The position numbers and the translations under genes are program-made. Below, piece after piece: positions 9,244 to 17,675 of a stretch of DNA of 64,000 nucleotides. Each line of letters opens with the position of its first letter. Within the stretch, counting starts at the first letter, position 1. Under the pieces are notes generated by a model. That model had not been told where the DNA came from. It saw only the letters and a program-made list of their open reading frames with translations, and did no database searches. Source of the DNA: Aliidiomarina quisquiliarum (GTDB taxonomy: Bacteria > Pseudomonadota > Gammaproteobacteria > Enterobacterales > Alteromonadaceae); assembly GCF_023922585.1 (NCBI RefSeq), contig NZ_JAMFTN010000052.1:1-64000 (forward strand), in the 5' to 3' direction.

Positions 9244-11167
9244 TGTCGCCCTCCGTGGCCTGTTGTGGTTTACTTTCTAGGTCGCGCAAGCGTTCACGCA
9301 ACATAGCGCGCGACAACAGGTTAGTGGGAAATTCGGTTACTATGGTTAAATTACGTACCGAATTTAAAGCCGCCAGAAAGTGCGTTGTCTTTAAATCCGC
9401 TAAATCGAAGTAGGTGGTTACCAATTCATGTACCTCGTTTAGAGTTGAGTTAAACACGTCTTGCTGGTGACGGTTTAAAGCTTGCTGAGCAAGCTGTAAC
9501 TGTAATTCTAAGCGGCTATTCAAGGTTAAGCGTTGCTCTTGATTTAAACGTATGGGTAAATCTGCGTCGCGTTGAATACGCACTAAGTCAGCACTAAATG
9601 ATTTCCACGCATTGGCTAAGTTATCACGCCAATCGCGAGTGTCTGCAGAAACTTCAGCCGGTTCGCGGTCAATTATGGCATGAACATCAAACTTCATGGG
9701 TAAGCCCGCTATTTGGCGCTGCATATCTTGTAGTTGCAGTAAAACGCCTGAATAGTCTACTGCAGGTACGGCAGCGACCATGGCAATGTCGCGCTCTAAC
9801 TGATCGATAATGGTCTGATAATTTGAACGGTCGTCGGCTAGTATTTCTTTTGCCACGGTTAATAAACTCAGCGCTACGGCAGGGTCGCCATCAATACTTA
9901 AGCGCTGTACGGCAATATTTACTCGGTCATAGGCTTCACTCAGTAACCAACCGTCGGCCTTGCGACTTTCCGACGCCCGCACACGTTGACTAAGGCGTAT
10001 TAAGTCTTGCTCTTGCTGTGCAACCTGCTGGCGTAATCGGCTTTGGTGAGACTCTTGTTGAGCACGTAACTCGGAAATTTGTTGCTGTTGTTTTTCGCCT
10101 TGCTTGTTAATGCGTTCATTGGCGTCTTGCTGTAAACGGGCCGTTAAGCGGGCTTCAAATTCAGCGTCGGTGCGTTGCGCTGCAGACAGGCGATTGCGTA
10201 AAGCGTCAAATTCTTGCTCGGTAGCACTTACGAGAGCAGTTTGCTGCTGCCATAAATACCAACCGCCAGCACTAAGCGTAAGGACAGAAAGCAAAAGAAT
10301 AAAAATGAAAAAACGAGTCCAGAAGCGCGACTCGGAGCGGGGTTTAGCTTCTTTGGGTGCAGTCGGCTTGGTTTCTTCAGGCTGTGGTATGGTTTGTGCT
10401 GTCATAGGCGTCACTGTTTTTATCCGTATAGTAGCGGCCACTAAGTCATCGGCCATAGCGCTCGTAGCAAAGTGAATATGCGGGCTTGTTACACCAAAAT
10501 CACGCAATACTTCAGCAATACGTTCACTCGGTACCACCCAATGGCAAGACTTTGCCCAGTCAGAAAGCCCTTCTTGCTGCAAGTAGGCGGTGAGTAATTC
10601 TGCCTGCTCTTTACTACTGACAAGAATGCGGTCAATTTGTTCGAACCATTCGCTAGCAATTTTAGCCGCCGTGTTTTCTTTGGGCACGCGCTCATACACG
10701 CTGGCTATGGTTACGCTAGCACCCCGTTCAGTCAGCGTATCAGGGATAATACTACGGCCAGGGGTGCCATTAATAATTAGCCATTGCTCATTCTCAACCT
10801 GCTGAAGTTCAGTTAAGGCTAATAAGGCGTCGCTATTGTGTTCTAAAGTGGGCCAAGTAACCGGTTGTTTGGCACGGCTTAACAAAGGCTCGCCGGTGCC
10901 CGGGCCAACGCTGAAATAGTGCTTGTTTGCTTGTGGCCAAGCGTCGGTAGCAACCACCTGCTCAAAAAAACGTACAGCATTAGGACTAACAGCAACAATG
11001 CCGTCCCAACGAGTTTGCAGCCAGAGTTCTTTTTCGGCGTCGCTTGGCGTTAGCGCATTAATATCCACCATGGAATGACAGTAAGGATTAAAGCCACGCT
11101 CGCGTAGTTTTAGCTCGAGTACACTTTGCTCTTGTTCTGCCCGGATAATTAATACGCCACGACTCAT
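9236..11167 (-). CDS. hemD: Uroporphyrinogen-III synthase fused to HemX
   Basis: One frame carries two proteins that are separate in E. coli. Residues 1-250 are a HemD/HEM4 domain (uroporphyrinogen-III synthase, which closes hydroxymethylbilane to uroporphyrinogen III). The family is poorly conserved, but the start MSRGVLIIRAEQE, its length and its place after hemC support it. A Pro/Lys/Glu-rich linker (251-281) leads to one transmembrane helix (about 284-304), a Gln/Arg/Glu-rich coiled coil (about 310-400) and the HemX C-terminal region with the family feature VPAVDYSGVLLQLQ. The fusion would tether HemD to the inner membrane on its cytoplasmic side. No stop or frameshift interrupts the joint. 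It abuts hemC with no gap. Confidence 0.92.
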   Translation of the reverse strand: MSRGVLIIRAEQEQSVLELKLRERGFNPYCHSMVDINALTPSDAEKELWLQTRWDGIVAVSPNAVRFFEQVVATDAWPQANKHYFSVGPGTGEPLLSRAKQPVTWPTLEHNSDALLALTELQQVENEQWLIINGTPGRSIIPDTLTERGASVTIASVYERVPKENTAAKIASEWFEQIDRILVSSKEQAELLTAYLQQEGLSDWAKSCHWVVPSERIAEVLRDFGVTSPHIHFATSAMADDLVAATIRIKTVTPMTAQTIPQPEETKPTAPKEAKPRSESRFWTRFFIFILLLSVLTLSAGGWYLWQQQTALVSATEQEFDALRNRLSAAQRTDAEFEARLTARLQQDANERINKQGEKQQQQISELRAQQESHQSRLRQQVAQQEQDLIRLSQRVRASESRKADGWLLSEAYDRVNIAVQRLSIDGDPAVALSLLTVAKEILADDRSNYQTIIDQLERDIAMVAAVPAVDYSGVLLQLQDMQRQIAGLPMKFDVHAIIDREPAEVSADTRDWRDNLANAWKSFSADLVRIQRDADLPIRLNQEQRLTLNSRLELQLQLAQQALNRHQQDVFNSTLNEVHELVTTYFDLADLKTTHFLAALNSVRNLTIVTEFPTNLLSRAMLRERLRDLESKPQQATEGDND

Positions 11168-12121
11168 TTACTCGTCCTTTGCTTCATATACGGCTTGAAG
11201 AATTTCGCCCGCACCTTGGGCTAACAATAGTTCGGCCACGCGTTTGCCTAAGTTTTCAGCGTCACTGCGGGGGGCTTTTAATTCAGCCCGAATAATTTGT
11301 TCACCGTCAGGGCTGCCTACTAAACCACGTAACCACACATGGTCGCCTTCTAGTATGGCATAGGCACCAATAGGTACTTGGCAACCACCTTGTAAAGTTC
11401 TATTCATTGCTCGCTCGGCTAACACGCAGTCACTGGTGTCGCGGTCATTTAATGGCTTTAATAAGGCTTTTATGCGCTCGTCATCGCTACGACATTCAAT
11501 GCCTAAGGCACCTTGGCCATTTGCCGGTAATGAGTCTTCAACAGACAATAGCGACGTAATACGGTCTTCCAACTCTAAACGAATAAGGCCAGAAGCGGCT
11601 AGAATAATAGCGTCAAATTCACCTTCGTCGAGTTTCCGTAACCGTGTTTGCACGTTGCCGCGCAAGTCTTTAATAACTAATTGCGGGTATTTAGCTGCAA
11701 TTTGGCAACGTCGACGCAAGCTACAGGTACCAACAATGGCCCCAGCGGGTAAGTCGGCCAGCTGCTGATATTTATTAGAAACAAAAGCGTCGCGCGGGTC
11801 TTCACGCTTGGTAATGGTTGCTAGTTTTAGCCCTTCAGGGAATTCTACCGGTAGGTCTTTCATAGAATGTACGGCAAGGTCGGCTCGGTGTTCCAGCATA
11901 GCTACTTCTAGTTCTTTAACGAAAAGGCCCTTACCGCCAATTTTGGCCAGTGGCGTGTCTAAAATAATATCACCACGCGTACTCATAGGCAGTAGCGTGA
12001 CAGCTAAGTCGCTATGAAGCGACTCTAACTGGGCTTTAATATGCTCGGCTTGCCACATGGCTAGCATGCTTTTACGAGTTGCTATGGTTAGTGTTTGTTT
12101 TTTACTTTGTGTTGAGGTCAT
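11168..12121 (-). CDS. hemC: Porphobilinogen deaminase (hydroxymethylbilane synthase)
   Basis: Condenses four porphobilinogens into hydroxymethylbilane, the substrate of HemD encoded immediately downstream. It shows the early [14 protein letters not shown] motif, the substrate-binding [10 protein letters not shown] and HSMKDLP regions, the [10 protein letters not shown] loop, and Cys247 in [12 protein letters not shown], the attachment residue for the dipyrromethane cofactor. The length of 317 is normal. It is the first gene of the hemC-hemDX-hemY unit. The 196 bases between it and lptM should hold divergent promoters, but I could not fix clean -35/-10 boxes there and saw no cyaA or cyaY gene. 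Confidence 0.96.
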   Translation of the reverse strand: MTSTQSKKQTLTIATRKSMLAMWQAEHIKAQLESLHSDLAVTLLPMSTRGDIILDTPLAKIGGKGLFVKELEVAMLEHRADLAVHSMKDLPVEFPEGLKLATITKREDPRDAFVSNKYQQLADLPAGAIVGTCSLRRRCQIAAKYPQLVIKDLRGNVQTRLRKLDEGEFDAIILAASGLIRLELEDRITSLLSVEDSLPANGQGALGIECRSDDERIKALLKPLNDRDTSDCVLAERAMNRTLQGGCQVPIGAYAILEGDHVWLRGLVGSPDGEQIIRAELKAPRSDAENLGKRVAELLLAQGAGEILQAVYEAKDE

Positions 12122-12317
12122 TGAACAGCCATCACCGTATAGTTGTATTAAACCGTAGTTTAAATGTGTGTTGCATGTTTTTTGTTCATTTAAGCTTCCG
12201 CCAGTTCACTGAATGTTGTTTTGTAAACGTCCGAATGACGTATGACGAGATGATCGGATGACAAACAGCCCTGTGAATGCGATTATGAGCTTCTTTTAGC
12301 CTAGTGTAACGTTACTT

Positions 12318-12464
12318 ATGATAAAACGCACGAGCCTAGCGGTGTTGCTTTTTTTACTGGTGTTGTCGGTGGCCGGGTGTGGTCAAAAAGGCCCGTTGTA
12401 TTTGCCGGAACAACCACCGGCAAACGACACCCCTTCTACTGAACCTTCTCCGCCGGAGACGTAA
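12318..12464 (+). CDS. lptM: LptM (YifL)-type small lipoprotein
   Basis: A 48-residue lipoprotein. After a short basic N-terminus and hydrophobic stretch comes the lipobox VAGC (Cys21), directly followed by GQKGPLYLP, the hallmark of LptM/YifL, then a Pro/Thr-rich tail. In E. coli LptM associates with LptD/LptE and helps mature the LPS translocon at the outer membrane. The position just upstream of lysA-dapF matches its conserved neighbourhood. No strong Shine-Dalgarno precedes the ATG; a GTAACGTTAC palindrome sits at 12306-12315 instead. Confidence 0.88.
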   Translation: MIKRTSLAVLLFLLVLSVAGCGQKGPLYLPEQPPANDTPSTEPSPPET

Positions 12465-12473
12465 TAAAACTTT

Positions 12474-13724
12474 ATGTCAGATTTTTCCTTAAAAAATGGT
12501 GTGCTACATGCGGAGTCGGTTTCGCTGCTTGAGCTCGCTACAACCTATGGTACGCCTTTATATGTATACTCACGAGCTGCCATAGAACGCCAATGGCGAG
12601 CCTTTGCCGAGTATTTACCTGAACCACACCGAGTGTGCTTTGCCGTAAAAGCCAATAGCAACCTTGCTGTGTTACAAGTGCTGGCCCGTTTAGGTGCGGG
12701 CTTCGATGTGGTGTCTGGCGGCGAAATTGCACGAGTATTAAAAGCCGGTGGCCAAGCGCAACGAATTGTTTTTTCTGGCGTGGCCAAGTCCGACACAGAA
12801 GTTCGTGAAGCACTACAGTTAGGTATTGGTCAGTTTAATGTAGAAAGCCGCAGTGAACTTGAGCAAATTAACCGTATTGCCCTTGAACTTGGCGTTGTTG
12901 CTGCTATTAGCTTGCGGGTAAACCCCGACGTTGACGCTCAAACCCACCCGTACATTGCCACTGGTTTAGAGCAAAACAAATTTGGTATTGCCATGGCAGA
13001 AGCTGTCGCTAGCTATGAGCAAGCAGCGCAGTTACCGGGCTTGAACATTGTTGGAGTAGCCTGTCATATAGGTTCGCAACTTACTCAAATACAACCCTTC
13101 CTAGACGCTATGGACCGCATGCTTGACTTAATAGAGCAACTGGCAGGCAAAGGTATTCAAGTGCAACATCTCGATATGGGGGGCGGGCTGGGAGTTCGTT
13201 ATGGCAAAGAAGCGCCACCACCGGTTAGCGACTATATTCAAGCGCTGCTGCATAAATTATCTACCCGTAAGCGGCAAAGTCTTGCGCTTTACTTAGAGCC
13301 GGGGCGCGCTATTGTAGCTAATGCTGGGGTATTACTTACGCGGGTTGAATTGCTGAAGTCGAATAAAATAAAACACTTTGTAATGGTTGACGCGGGCATG
13401 AATGATTTGTTGCGGCCCTCGTTGTACCAAGCCTGGCATGATATTGTGAATGTACAACCACGCCAAGGCTGCTCCATTCAAGGCGATATTGTAGGGCCCG
13501 TTTGCGAAACTGGTGACTTTTTAGGTCAAAACCGCTCGCTTGTTGTACAGCCGGGTGACTTGCTTGCTGTTATGAGTGCGGGCGCCTATGGTTTTACCAT
13601 GAGTTCTAATTATAATTCGCGCCCACGACCAGCAGAGGTCATGGTAGATAGATCGGACACATACTTAATTCGCGCCCGTGAAACACGAGAAGATTTGTGG
13701 CGCGGTGAGTCGCTAATTCCCTGA
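12474..13724 (+). CDS. lysA: Diaminopimelate decarboxylase
   Basis: PLP enzyme of fold type III that decarboxylates meso-diaminopimelate to L-lysine, the last step of lysine synthesis. The PLP lysine is Lys59 in CFAVKAN. Also present are the GFDVVSGGEI segment, the HIGSQ motif, the glycine-rich phosphate loop (LDMGGGLGVRY), EPGR in LYLEPGRAIV, and the active-site Cys in GPVCETGDFL. The length of 416 is typical. The gene starts nine bases after lptM and precedes dapF, which makes its substrate, forming a coherent lysine/peptidoglycan precursor operon. Confidence 0.96.
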   Translation: MSDFSLKNGVLHAESVSLLELATTYGTPLYVYSRAAIERQWRAFAEYLPEPHRVCFAVKANSNLAVLQVLARLGAGFDVVSGGEIARVLKAGGQAQRIVFSGVAKSDTEVREALQLGIGQFNVESRSELEQINRIALELGVVAAISLRVNPDVDAQTHPYIATGLEQNKFGIAMAEAVASYEQAAQLPGLNIVGVACHIGSQLTQIQPFLDAMDRMLDLIEQLAGKGIQVQHLDMGGGLGVRYGKEAPPPVSDYIQALLHKLSTRKRQSLALYLEPGRAIVANAGVLLTRVELLKSNKIKHFVMVDAGMNDLLRPSLYQAWHDIVNVQPRQGCSIQGDIVGPVCETGDFLGQNRSLVVQPGDLLAVMSAGAYGFTMSSNYNSRPRPAEVMVDRSDTYLIRARETREDLWRGESLIP

Positions 13725-13755
13725 AGGACACAGAGAAGAACATAAAGGCAACTGA

Positions 13756-14583
13756 ATGCAACTTCATTTTTCTAAAATGCATGGGTTAGGTAATGACTTT
13801 ATGGTGGTGGACAACGTCACCCAAAATATATTTTTTAATCCAACCCAAATAAAACAATTAGCCGACCGTAATTTAGGCGTAGGGTTTGATCAGTTATTAT
13901 TAGTTGAACCGCCCTATGACCCCGATGTAGATTTTCACTATCGTATTTTTAATGCCGACGGCACCGAAGTAGAACAATGCGGTAATGGTGCCCGTTGTTT
14001 TGGGCGTTTTGTACGCATGAAAGGGCTAACCAATAAAGATGAAATTACTGTTTCAACCAAAAGTGGTGTTATTAAAATTCGGCTTGATGGTGAAAATCAA
14101 GTAAGTGTCGATATGGGCAAGCCGCGATTAGAGCCCCATGCCATTCCGTTTAAAGCGAATAAAGAAGAGCTAACCTATATTTTACGAGCAGGCGAGCAAA
14201 CGTTTTTGTGTGGCGCCATAAGCATGGGTAACCCGCACTGTATAATGTTAGTCGACAATGTGCAGCAGGCACCCGTATTGGAAGTGGGCGCTTTGTTAAC
14301 TAAACACGAACGTTTTCCAGCCGGAACAAACGTTGGCTTTATGCAAATTACCGGTGAACGCAGCGCTCAATTGCGCGTGTTTGAACGTGGCGCAGGTGAA
14401 ACACGAGCCTGCGGCACAGGTGCTTGCGCGGCGGCTGTGTGGGGCATATTACAAAATAAACTAACTTCACCAGCAACTATTAGCTTGCCTGGTGGCAGCT
14501 TAACTATTACTTGGCAGCGCGGCCAAAGTGTATGGATGCGTGGGCCAGCAGAACATGTATACGACGGACAATTAACCTTATGA
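13756..14583 (+). CDS. dapF: Diaminopimelate epimerase
   Basis: Cofactor-independent racemase converting LL- to meso-diaminopimelate, supplying both LysA and peptidoglycan synthesis. The two catalytic cysteines are in EQCGNGARC (about residue 75) and [11 protein letters not shown] (about 219). The start [19 protein letters not shown] is family-typical. The length of 275 matches E. coli. The stop overlaps the next start as ATGA. Confidence 0.97.
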   Translation: MQLHFSKMHGLGNDFMVVDNVTQNIFFNPTQIKQLADRNLGVGFDQLLLVEPPYDPDVDFHYRIFNADGTEVEQCGNGARCFGRFVRMKGLTNKDEITVSTKSGVIKIRLDGENQVSVDMGKPRLEPHAIPFKANKEELTYILRAGEQTFLCGAISMGNPHCIMLVDNVQQAPVLEVGALLTKHERFPAGTNVGFMQITGERSAQLRVFERGAGETRACGTGACAAAVWGILQNKLTSPATISLPGGSLTITWQRGQSVWMRGPAEHVYDGQLTL

Positions 14584-15278
14584 GTGAACAAAAATCGACC
14601 GCAGCAGAGCTTATGGGCAATATACTCGACGCTGAAATGGTGGTGGAATATTTAGAGCAGCATCCGAACTTTTTTGAACAACATGGGCATTTGTTGTCGC
14701 AAATGAACCTGCGTCACCAACAAGCAGGCTCTATTTCCTTAGTGGAACGCCAACAGCGTATTTTACGTGAACAAATTGCGGCACTGCAGGAAGAAATAAC
14801 CTCGTTAATGGTAAATGCAAGGCGTAGCGAGAAGATTTTCAAAGGCTATAGCGCACTTTATGTACAGCTATTGAAGTGTGAAACCATAGACGATGTGCTG
14901 GCTAGTATGAAAGAAACCTTCCAGCAAAAATTAGCTTTGCCCGAGTTGTCGTTGAAGTTTTTCGACAGCCCTATCGAACTAGCTGAACAGTATTCATTTA
15001 CTTCCGACACGCATAAGCAGTTATTAAGTAAACGCTTTGCCAATGGTAGTGTTTATTTAGGCCGGGTAAGCAAAGAAGAGCAAAAACTACTGTTCCGCGA
15101 CGAGCAAGTAGAGTCGGTGGCCTTGGTTTTGCTTGGCAATAACCAAGAACTAGGAATGCTGGCGTTTGGCAGCAAAGACCCAGCCCACTTTGAACCTGAA
15201 ATGGACTACTTGCTTATTACCCAGCTGCAAGCGCTATTAAGTGTAATTTTGCCAAGGCTACTGGCGCAAACGGACTAA
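14580..15278 (+). CDS. DUF484 (YigA-like) GAF-fold protein
   Basis: A 232-residue protein starting at the ATG that overlaps the dapF stop. A longer frame exists upstream, but it lies inside dapF and adds only unrelated residues. The N-terminal motif [19 protein letters not shown] is the DUF484 signature. A short coiled coil (about 55-85) and a GAF-like C-terminal half follow. Its conserved site between dapF and xerC is the same as yigA in E. coli. The function is unknown; the GAF-like fold suggests ligand or protein binding. Confidence 0.88.
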   Translation: MSEQKSTAAELMGNILDAEMVVEYLEQHPNFFEQHGHLLSQMNLRHQQAGSISLVERQQRILREQIAALQEEITSLMVNARRSEKIFKGYSALYVQLLKCETIDDVLASMKETFQQKLALPELSLKFFDSPIELAEQYSFTSDTHKQLLSKRFANGSVYLGRVSKEEQKLLFRDEQVESVALVLLGNNQELGMLAFGSKDPAHFEPEMDYLLITQLQALLSVILPRLLAQTD

Positions 15279-15279
15279 C

Positions 15280-16173
15280 ATGATGCAAGCAGAGGTCGAG
15301 CGTTATATTCAATACTTGGCCGAAGTACGTAATTATTCGCCCCATAGCGTCGATAGTTATCGGCGCCAATTAACACGCGTAACCCGTGATTTAACCGGCT
15401 TTGGCATAACCTCGTGGTCGCAACTTAAGGCTCCGCATGTAGAACAGCTAGTATTGCAGTGGCGGCGAAAAAGCAACGGTATTTCTACCATTCAACAACG
15501 CTTGTCGGCGCTGCGCTCATTTTGTGATGACCTGCTACGCAAAAACATTTTAAAAGCAAACCCGGCGCGCCAAATACAAGCACCTAAAGCACCCAAGCGG
15601 TTACCCAAAAACCTTGATGTAGACGGGGTAATGAAGCTGCTTGATATTGCCCCCGACGACCCGCTAGCGCTGCGCGATCGCGCCATGTTCGAGCTGTTTT
15701 ATAGCAGCGGTTTACGGCTCGCTGAATTGGTAAGCTTAAATGTAAACGACATTCACCCAGACCGAGAGTTACGAGTGGTGGGTAAAGGCCAAAAAACGCG
15801 TATTGTGCCGGTGGGGAAAGAAGCCCAGCGTTGGCTAGAGCTGTGGCTTACAGAGCGCAGTAACTGGGCTGGCGCTAGCGACCCCGCACTTTTTTTAAGT
15901 AATCAGCAACGCCGCATTAGTGCTCGGTCAGTACAACTGCGGTTACGCAAGTGGGGCATTATTCAAGGTGTAGCCGATAACGTTCACCCGCATAAATTAC
16001 GACACAGCTTTGCTACCCATATTTTAGAATCAAGCCGCGACTTACGCGCTGTGCAAGAGCTGCTTGGCCATGCCAATTTAAGCACCACGCAAATTTATAC
16101 CCAAGTTGATTTTGCCCATTTAGCGAAGGTATACGACGACGCCCACCCACGGGCCAAAAAGAAAGACTCCTAG
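15280..16173 (+). CDS. xerC: Tyrosine recombinase XerC
   Basis: Site-specific recombinase acting with XerD at dif to resolve chromosome dimers. An N-terminal SAM-like core-binding domain (to about 90) precedes the catalytic domain with Arg in SSGLRLAELV, the beta-hairpin Lys in VGKGQKTR, HKLRHSFATH, LLGHANLSTTQ and the nucleophilic Tyr in IYTQVD. The length of 297 and the dapF-DUF484-xerC order identify it as XerC and not a mobile-element integrase. It starts one base after the upstream stop, so translation is probably coupled. Confidence 0.95.
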   Translation: MMQAEVERYIQYLAEVRNYSPHSVDSYRRQLTRVTRDLTGFGITSWSQLKAPHVEQLVLQWRRKSNGISTIQQRLSALRSFCDDLLRKNILKANPARQIQAPKAPKRLPKNLDVDGVMKLLDIAPDDPLALRDRAMFELFYSSGLRLAELVSLNVNDIHPDRELRVVGKGQKTRIVPVGKEAQRWLELWLTERSNWAGASDPALFLSNQQRRISARSVQLRLRKWGIIQGVADNVHPHKLRHSFATHILESSRDLRAVQELLGHANLSTTQIYTQVDFAHLAKVYDDAHPRAKKKDS

Positions 16174-16189
16174 TTTTTACTAATCAAGA

Positions 16190-16789
16190 TTAACGGTCTA
16201 AAGAAATATAAACTTCATGGGGTTCGCCATCGTTTTTTGTTGTCATGGTCGTTTCACTGTTTGTACCATACCAATCTTGTGTTACGAGAACTTTTTGTAA
16301 ATGCATAAGGCCCATAAAGTGATGCCCTTCAATATGGGTTTTAATTTGGCAAACAGAGCTCTTGCATTCAATAGCTACTACATTAAAGCTTTCAAGCTCT
16401 TTTGCATGTAAGGCGAAAAGGTCTTTTATTTGCTGCACTGCTGTATACGACCAATCGGTATCATAGTCTTCATCATAAAACTGGGTGGTATAGTCTGTCA
16501 CTTGCTGTTGCAGTAATGCCGCCACATCAGGAGTTGGTTCTAACTCCAATGCTGCTTGGTTATCAATAACGGGCCCAGGGGTTGCTGCGGTGGCGATAGT
16601 GGTAGGTTCAGGCTCCAGCTTTTCAGCGTTCGTACTTAAAAACTCAGCGTTATTGCCAACAACGTGCTCAGTGCTTGCTGAAATGGCAGGCGTGGTTGGT
16701 TCTGACTTCAGCCTTTGCTGATCGAAAAACCAGCCGATGAGTACAAGACTAATGAGTACAATATAAATAAAGTGGGTGCGCTTACTCAT
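16190..16789 (-). CDS. Hypothetical single-pass membrane protein with a CxxxxC motif
   Basis: I do not recognise this 199-residue protein by name. It has one N-terminal hydrophobic helix (about 7-22), then a long low-complexity Glu/Pro/Thr/Ala-rich spacer (about 28-90), then a small C-terminal domain with Cys142 and Cys147 in AIECKSSVCQIKTHI. Similar xECxxxxCxI motifs occur in small extracytoplasmic domains of unknown role. The layout fits an inner-membrane-anchored periplasmic domain with a possible disulfide. It is inserted on the opposite strand between xerC and yigB, which are adjacent in E. coli. Confidence 0.75.
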   Translation of the reverse strand: MSKRTHFIYIVLISLVLIGWFFDQQRLKSEPTTPAISASTEHVVGNNAEFLSTNAEKLEPEPTTIATAATPGPVIDNQAALELEPTPDVAALLQQQVTDYTTQFYDEDYDTDWSYTAVQQIKDLFALHAKELESFNVVAIECKSSVCQIKTHIEGHHFMGLMHLQKVLVTQDWYGTNSETTMTTKNDGEPHEVYISLDR

Positions 16790-16881
16790 ATCTTAATGTC
16801 CGTTTGCATTATTCTATCCTTAGTGAGGTATTCTAGGTTAAAAGCATGAACATAATAGAACATAATCAACGAGGAAATAAA

Positions 16882-17601
16882 ATGTCTTGGCAAATTCATC
16901 GCCGTTTAGAGCCTATCCGTGTGTTAAGTTTTGATCTTGACGATACCTTATATGCCAACGCGCCAGTTATGGTGAAAGCCGAACAGTATTTGGTCGACTT
17001 TATTGGCGCGCGTAGTCCTGAGTTGGCGGGTGTTAATGTGGAGCAGTGGCGTAGTTTGCGCCAACAAATGGCAGCGGAAGACGCTGAGCTTGGTAGTGAC
17101 ATGACCGCCTTGCGCTTAGCTACTTTTGAGCGTGAGCTGGCCAAACGTAACGTTGTTAATGCTGAAGCCATAGCCAAAGAAGCCATGGAAGCGTTTTTTG
17201 TCGCTCGAAATCAAGTGGGTATTGAGCAAGGCGTACATGAGTTGTTAGCGCTGCTAGCAGAAAAATATACCTTAATTGCAATTAGTAATGGCAATGCCGA
17301 CATTCACCGCATTGGCTTAGGTGACTATTTTGCCGCAGCTTTCCGGCCCGGCCAAGGCGTTCGTGGCAAACCTTTCACCGATATGTTTGAAGTTGCAGCT
17401 GAAAAAATTCAGCTGCAACACCCAAGTCAAATGCTGCATATTGGCGACCACCCCGTTAGCGACGTACAAGGTGCACTCCGCTTTGGCGCCCAAGCGCTGT
17501 GGTATAACTCGCCGTTCAAGCCTGCAGAAGGTATACCAGCAGTTACGTGGCTGCCCCACGCTACCATCGATAACTTGCAGGCCTTGCGGGCACTGCTGTA
17601 A
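16882..17601 (+). CDS. yigB: HAD-family phosphatase YigB
   Basis: Haloacid-dehalogenase hydrolase. In E. coli YigB dephosphorylates FMN and other small phosphates. The nucleophile motif is SFDLDDTLYANAPVM, motif II is AISNGNAD, the lysine is in VRGKPFTDMF and the acidic motif is HIGDHPVSDVQGAL. I start it at the ATG preceded by GAGG; an in-frame ATG 36 bases earlier has no ribosome-binding site and adds a non-conserved leader. The xerC-yigB-uvrD order agrees with E. coli. Confidence 0.9.
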   Translation: MSWQIHRRLEPIRVLSFDLDDTLYANAPVMVKAEQYLVDFIGARSPELAGVNVEQWRSLRQQMAAEDAELGSDMTALRLATFERELAKRNVVNAEAIAKEAMEAFFVARNQVGIEQGVHELLALLAEKYTLIAISNGNADIHRIGLGDYFAAAFRPGQGVRGKPFTDMFEVAAEKIQLQHPSQMLHIGDHPVSDVQGALRFGAQALWYNSPFKPAEGIPAVTWLPHATIDNLQALRALL

Positions 17602-17675
17602 ACCGACTACTGGTTGCATATACAGCCGTAGGCCAGTAAACTTGCGCCAGTATTTCACAAATAAATAGGCAGGCT

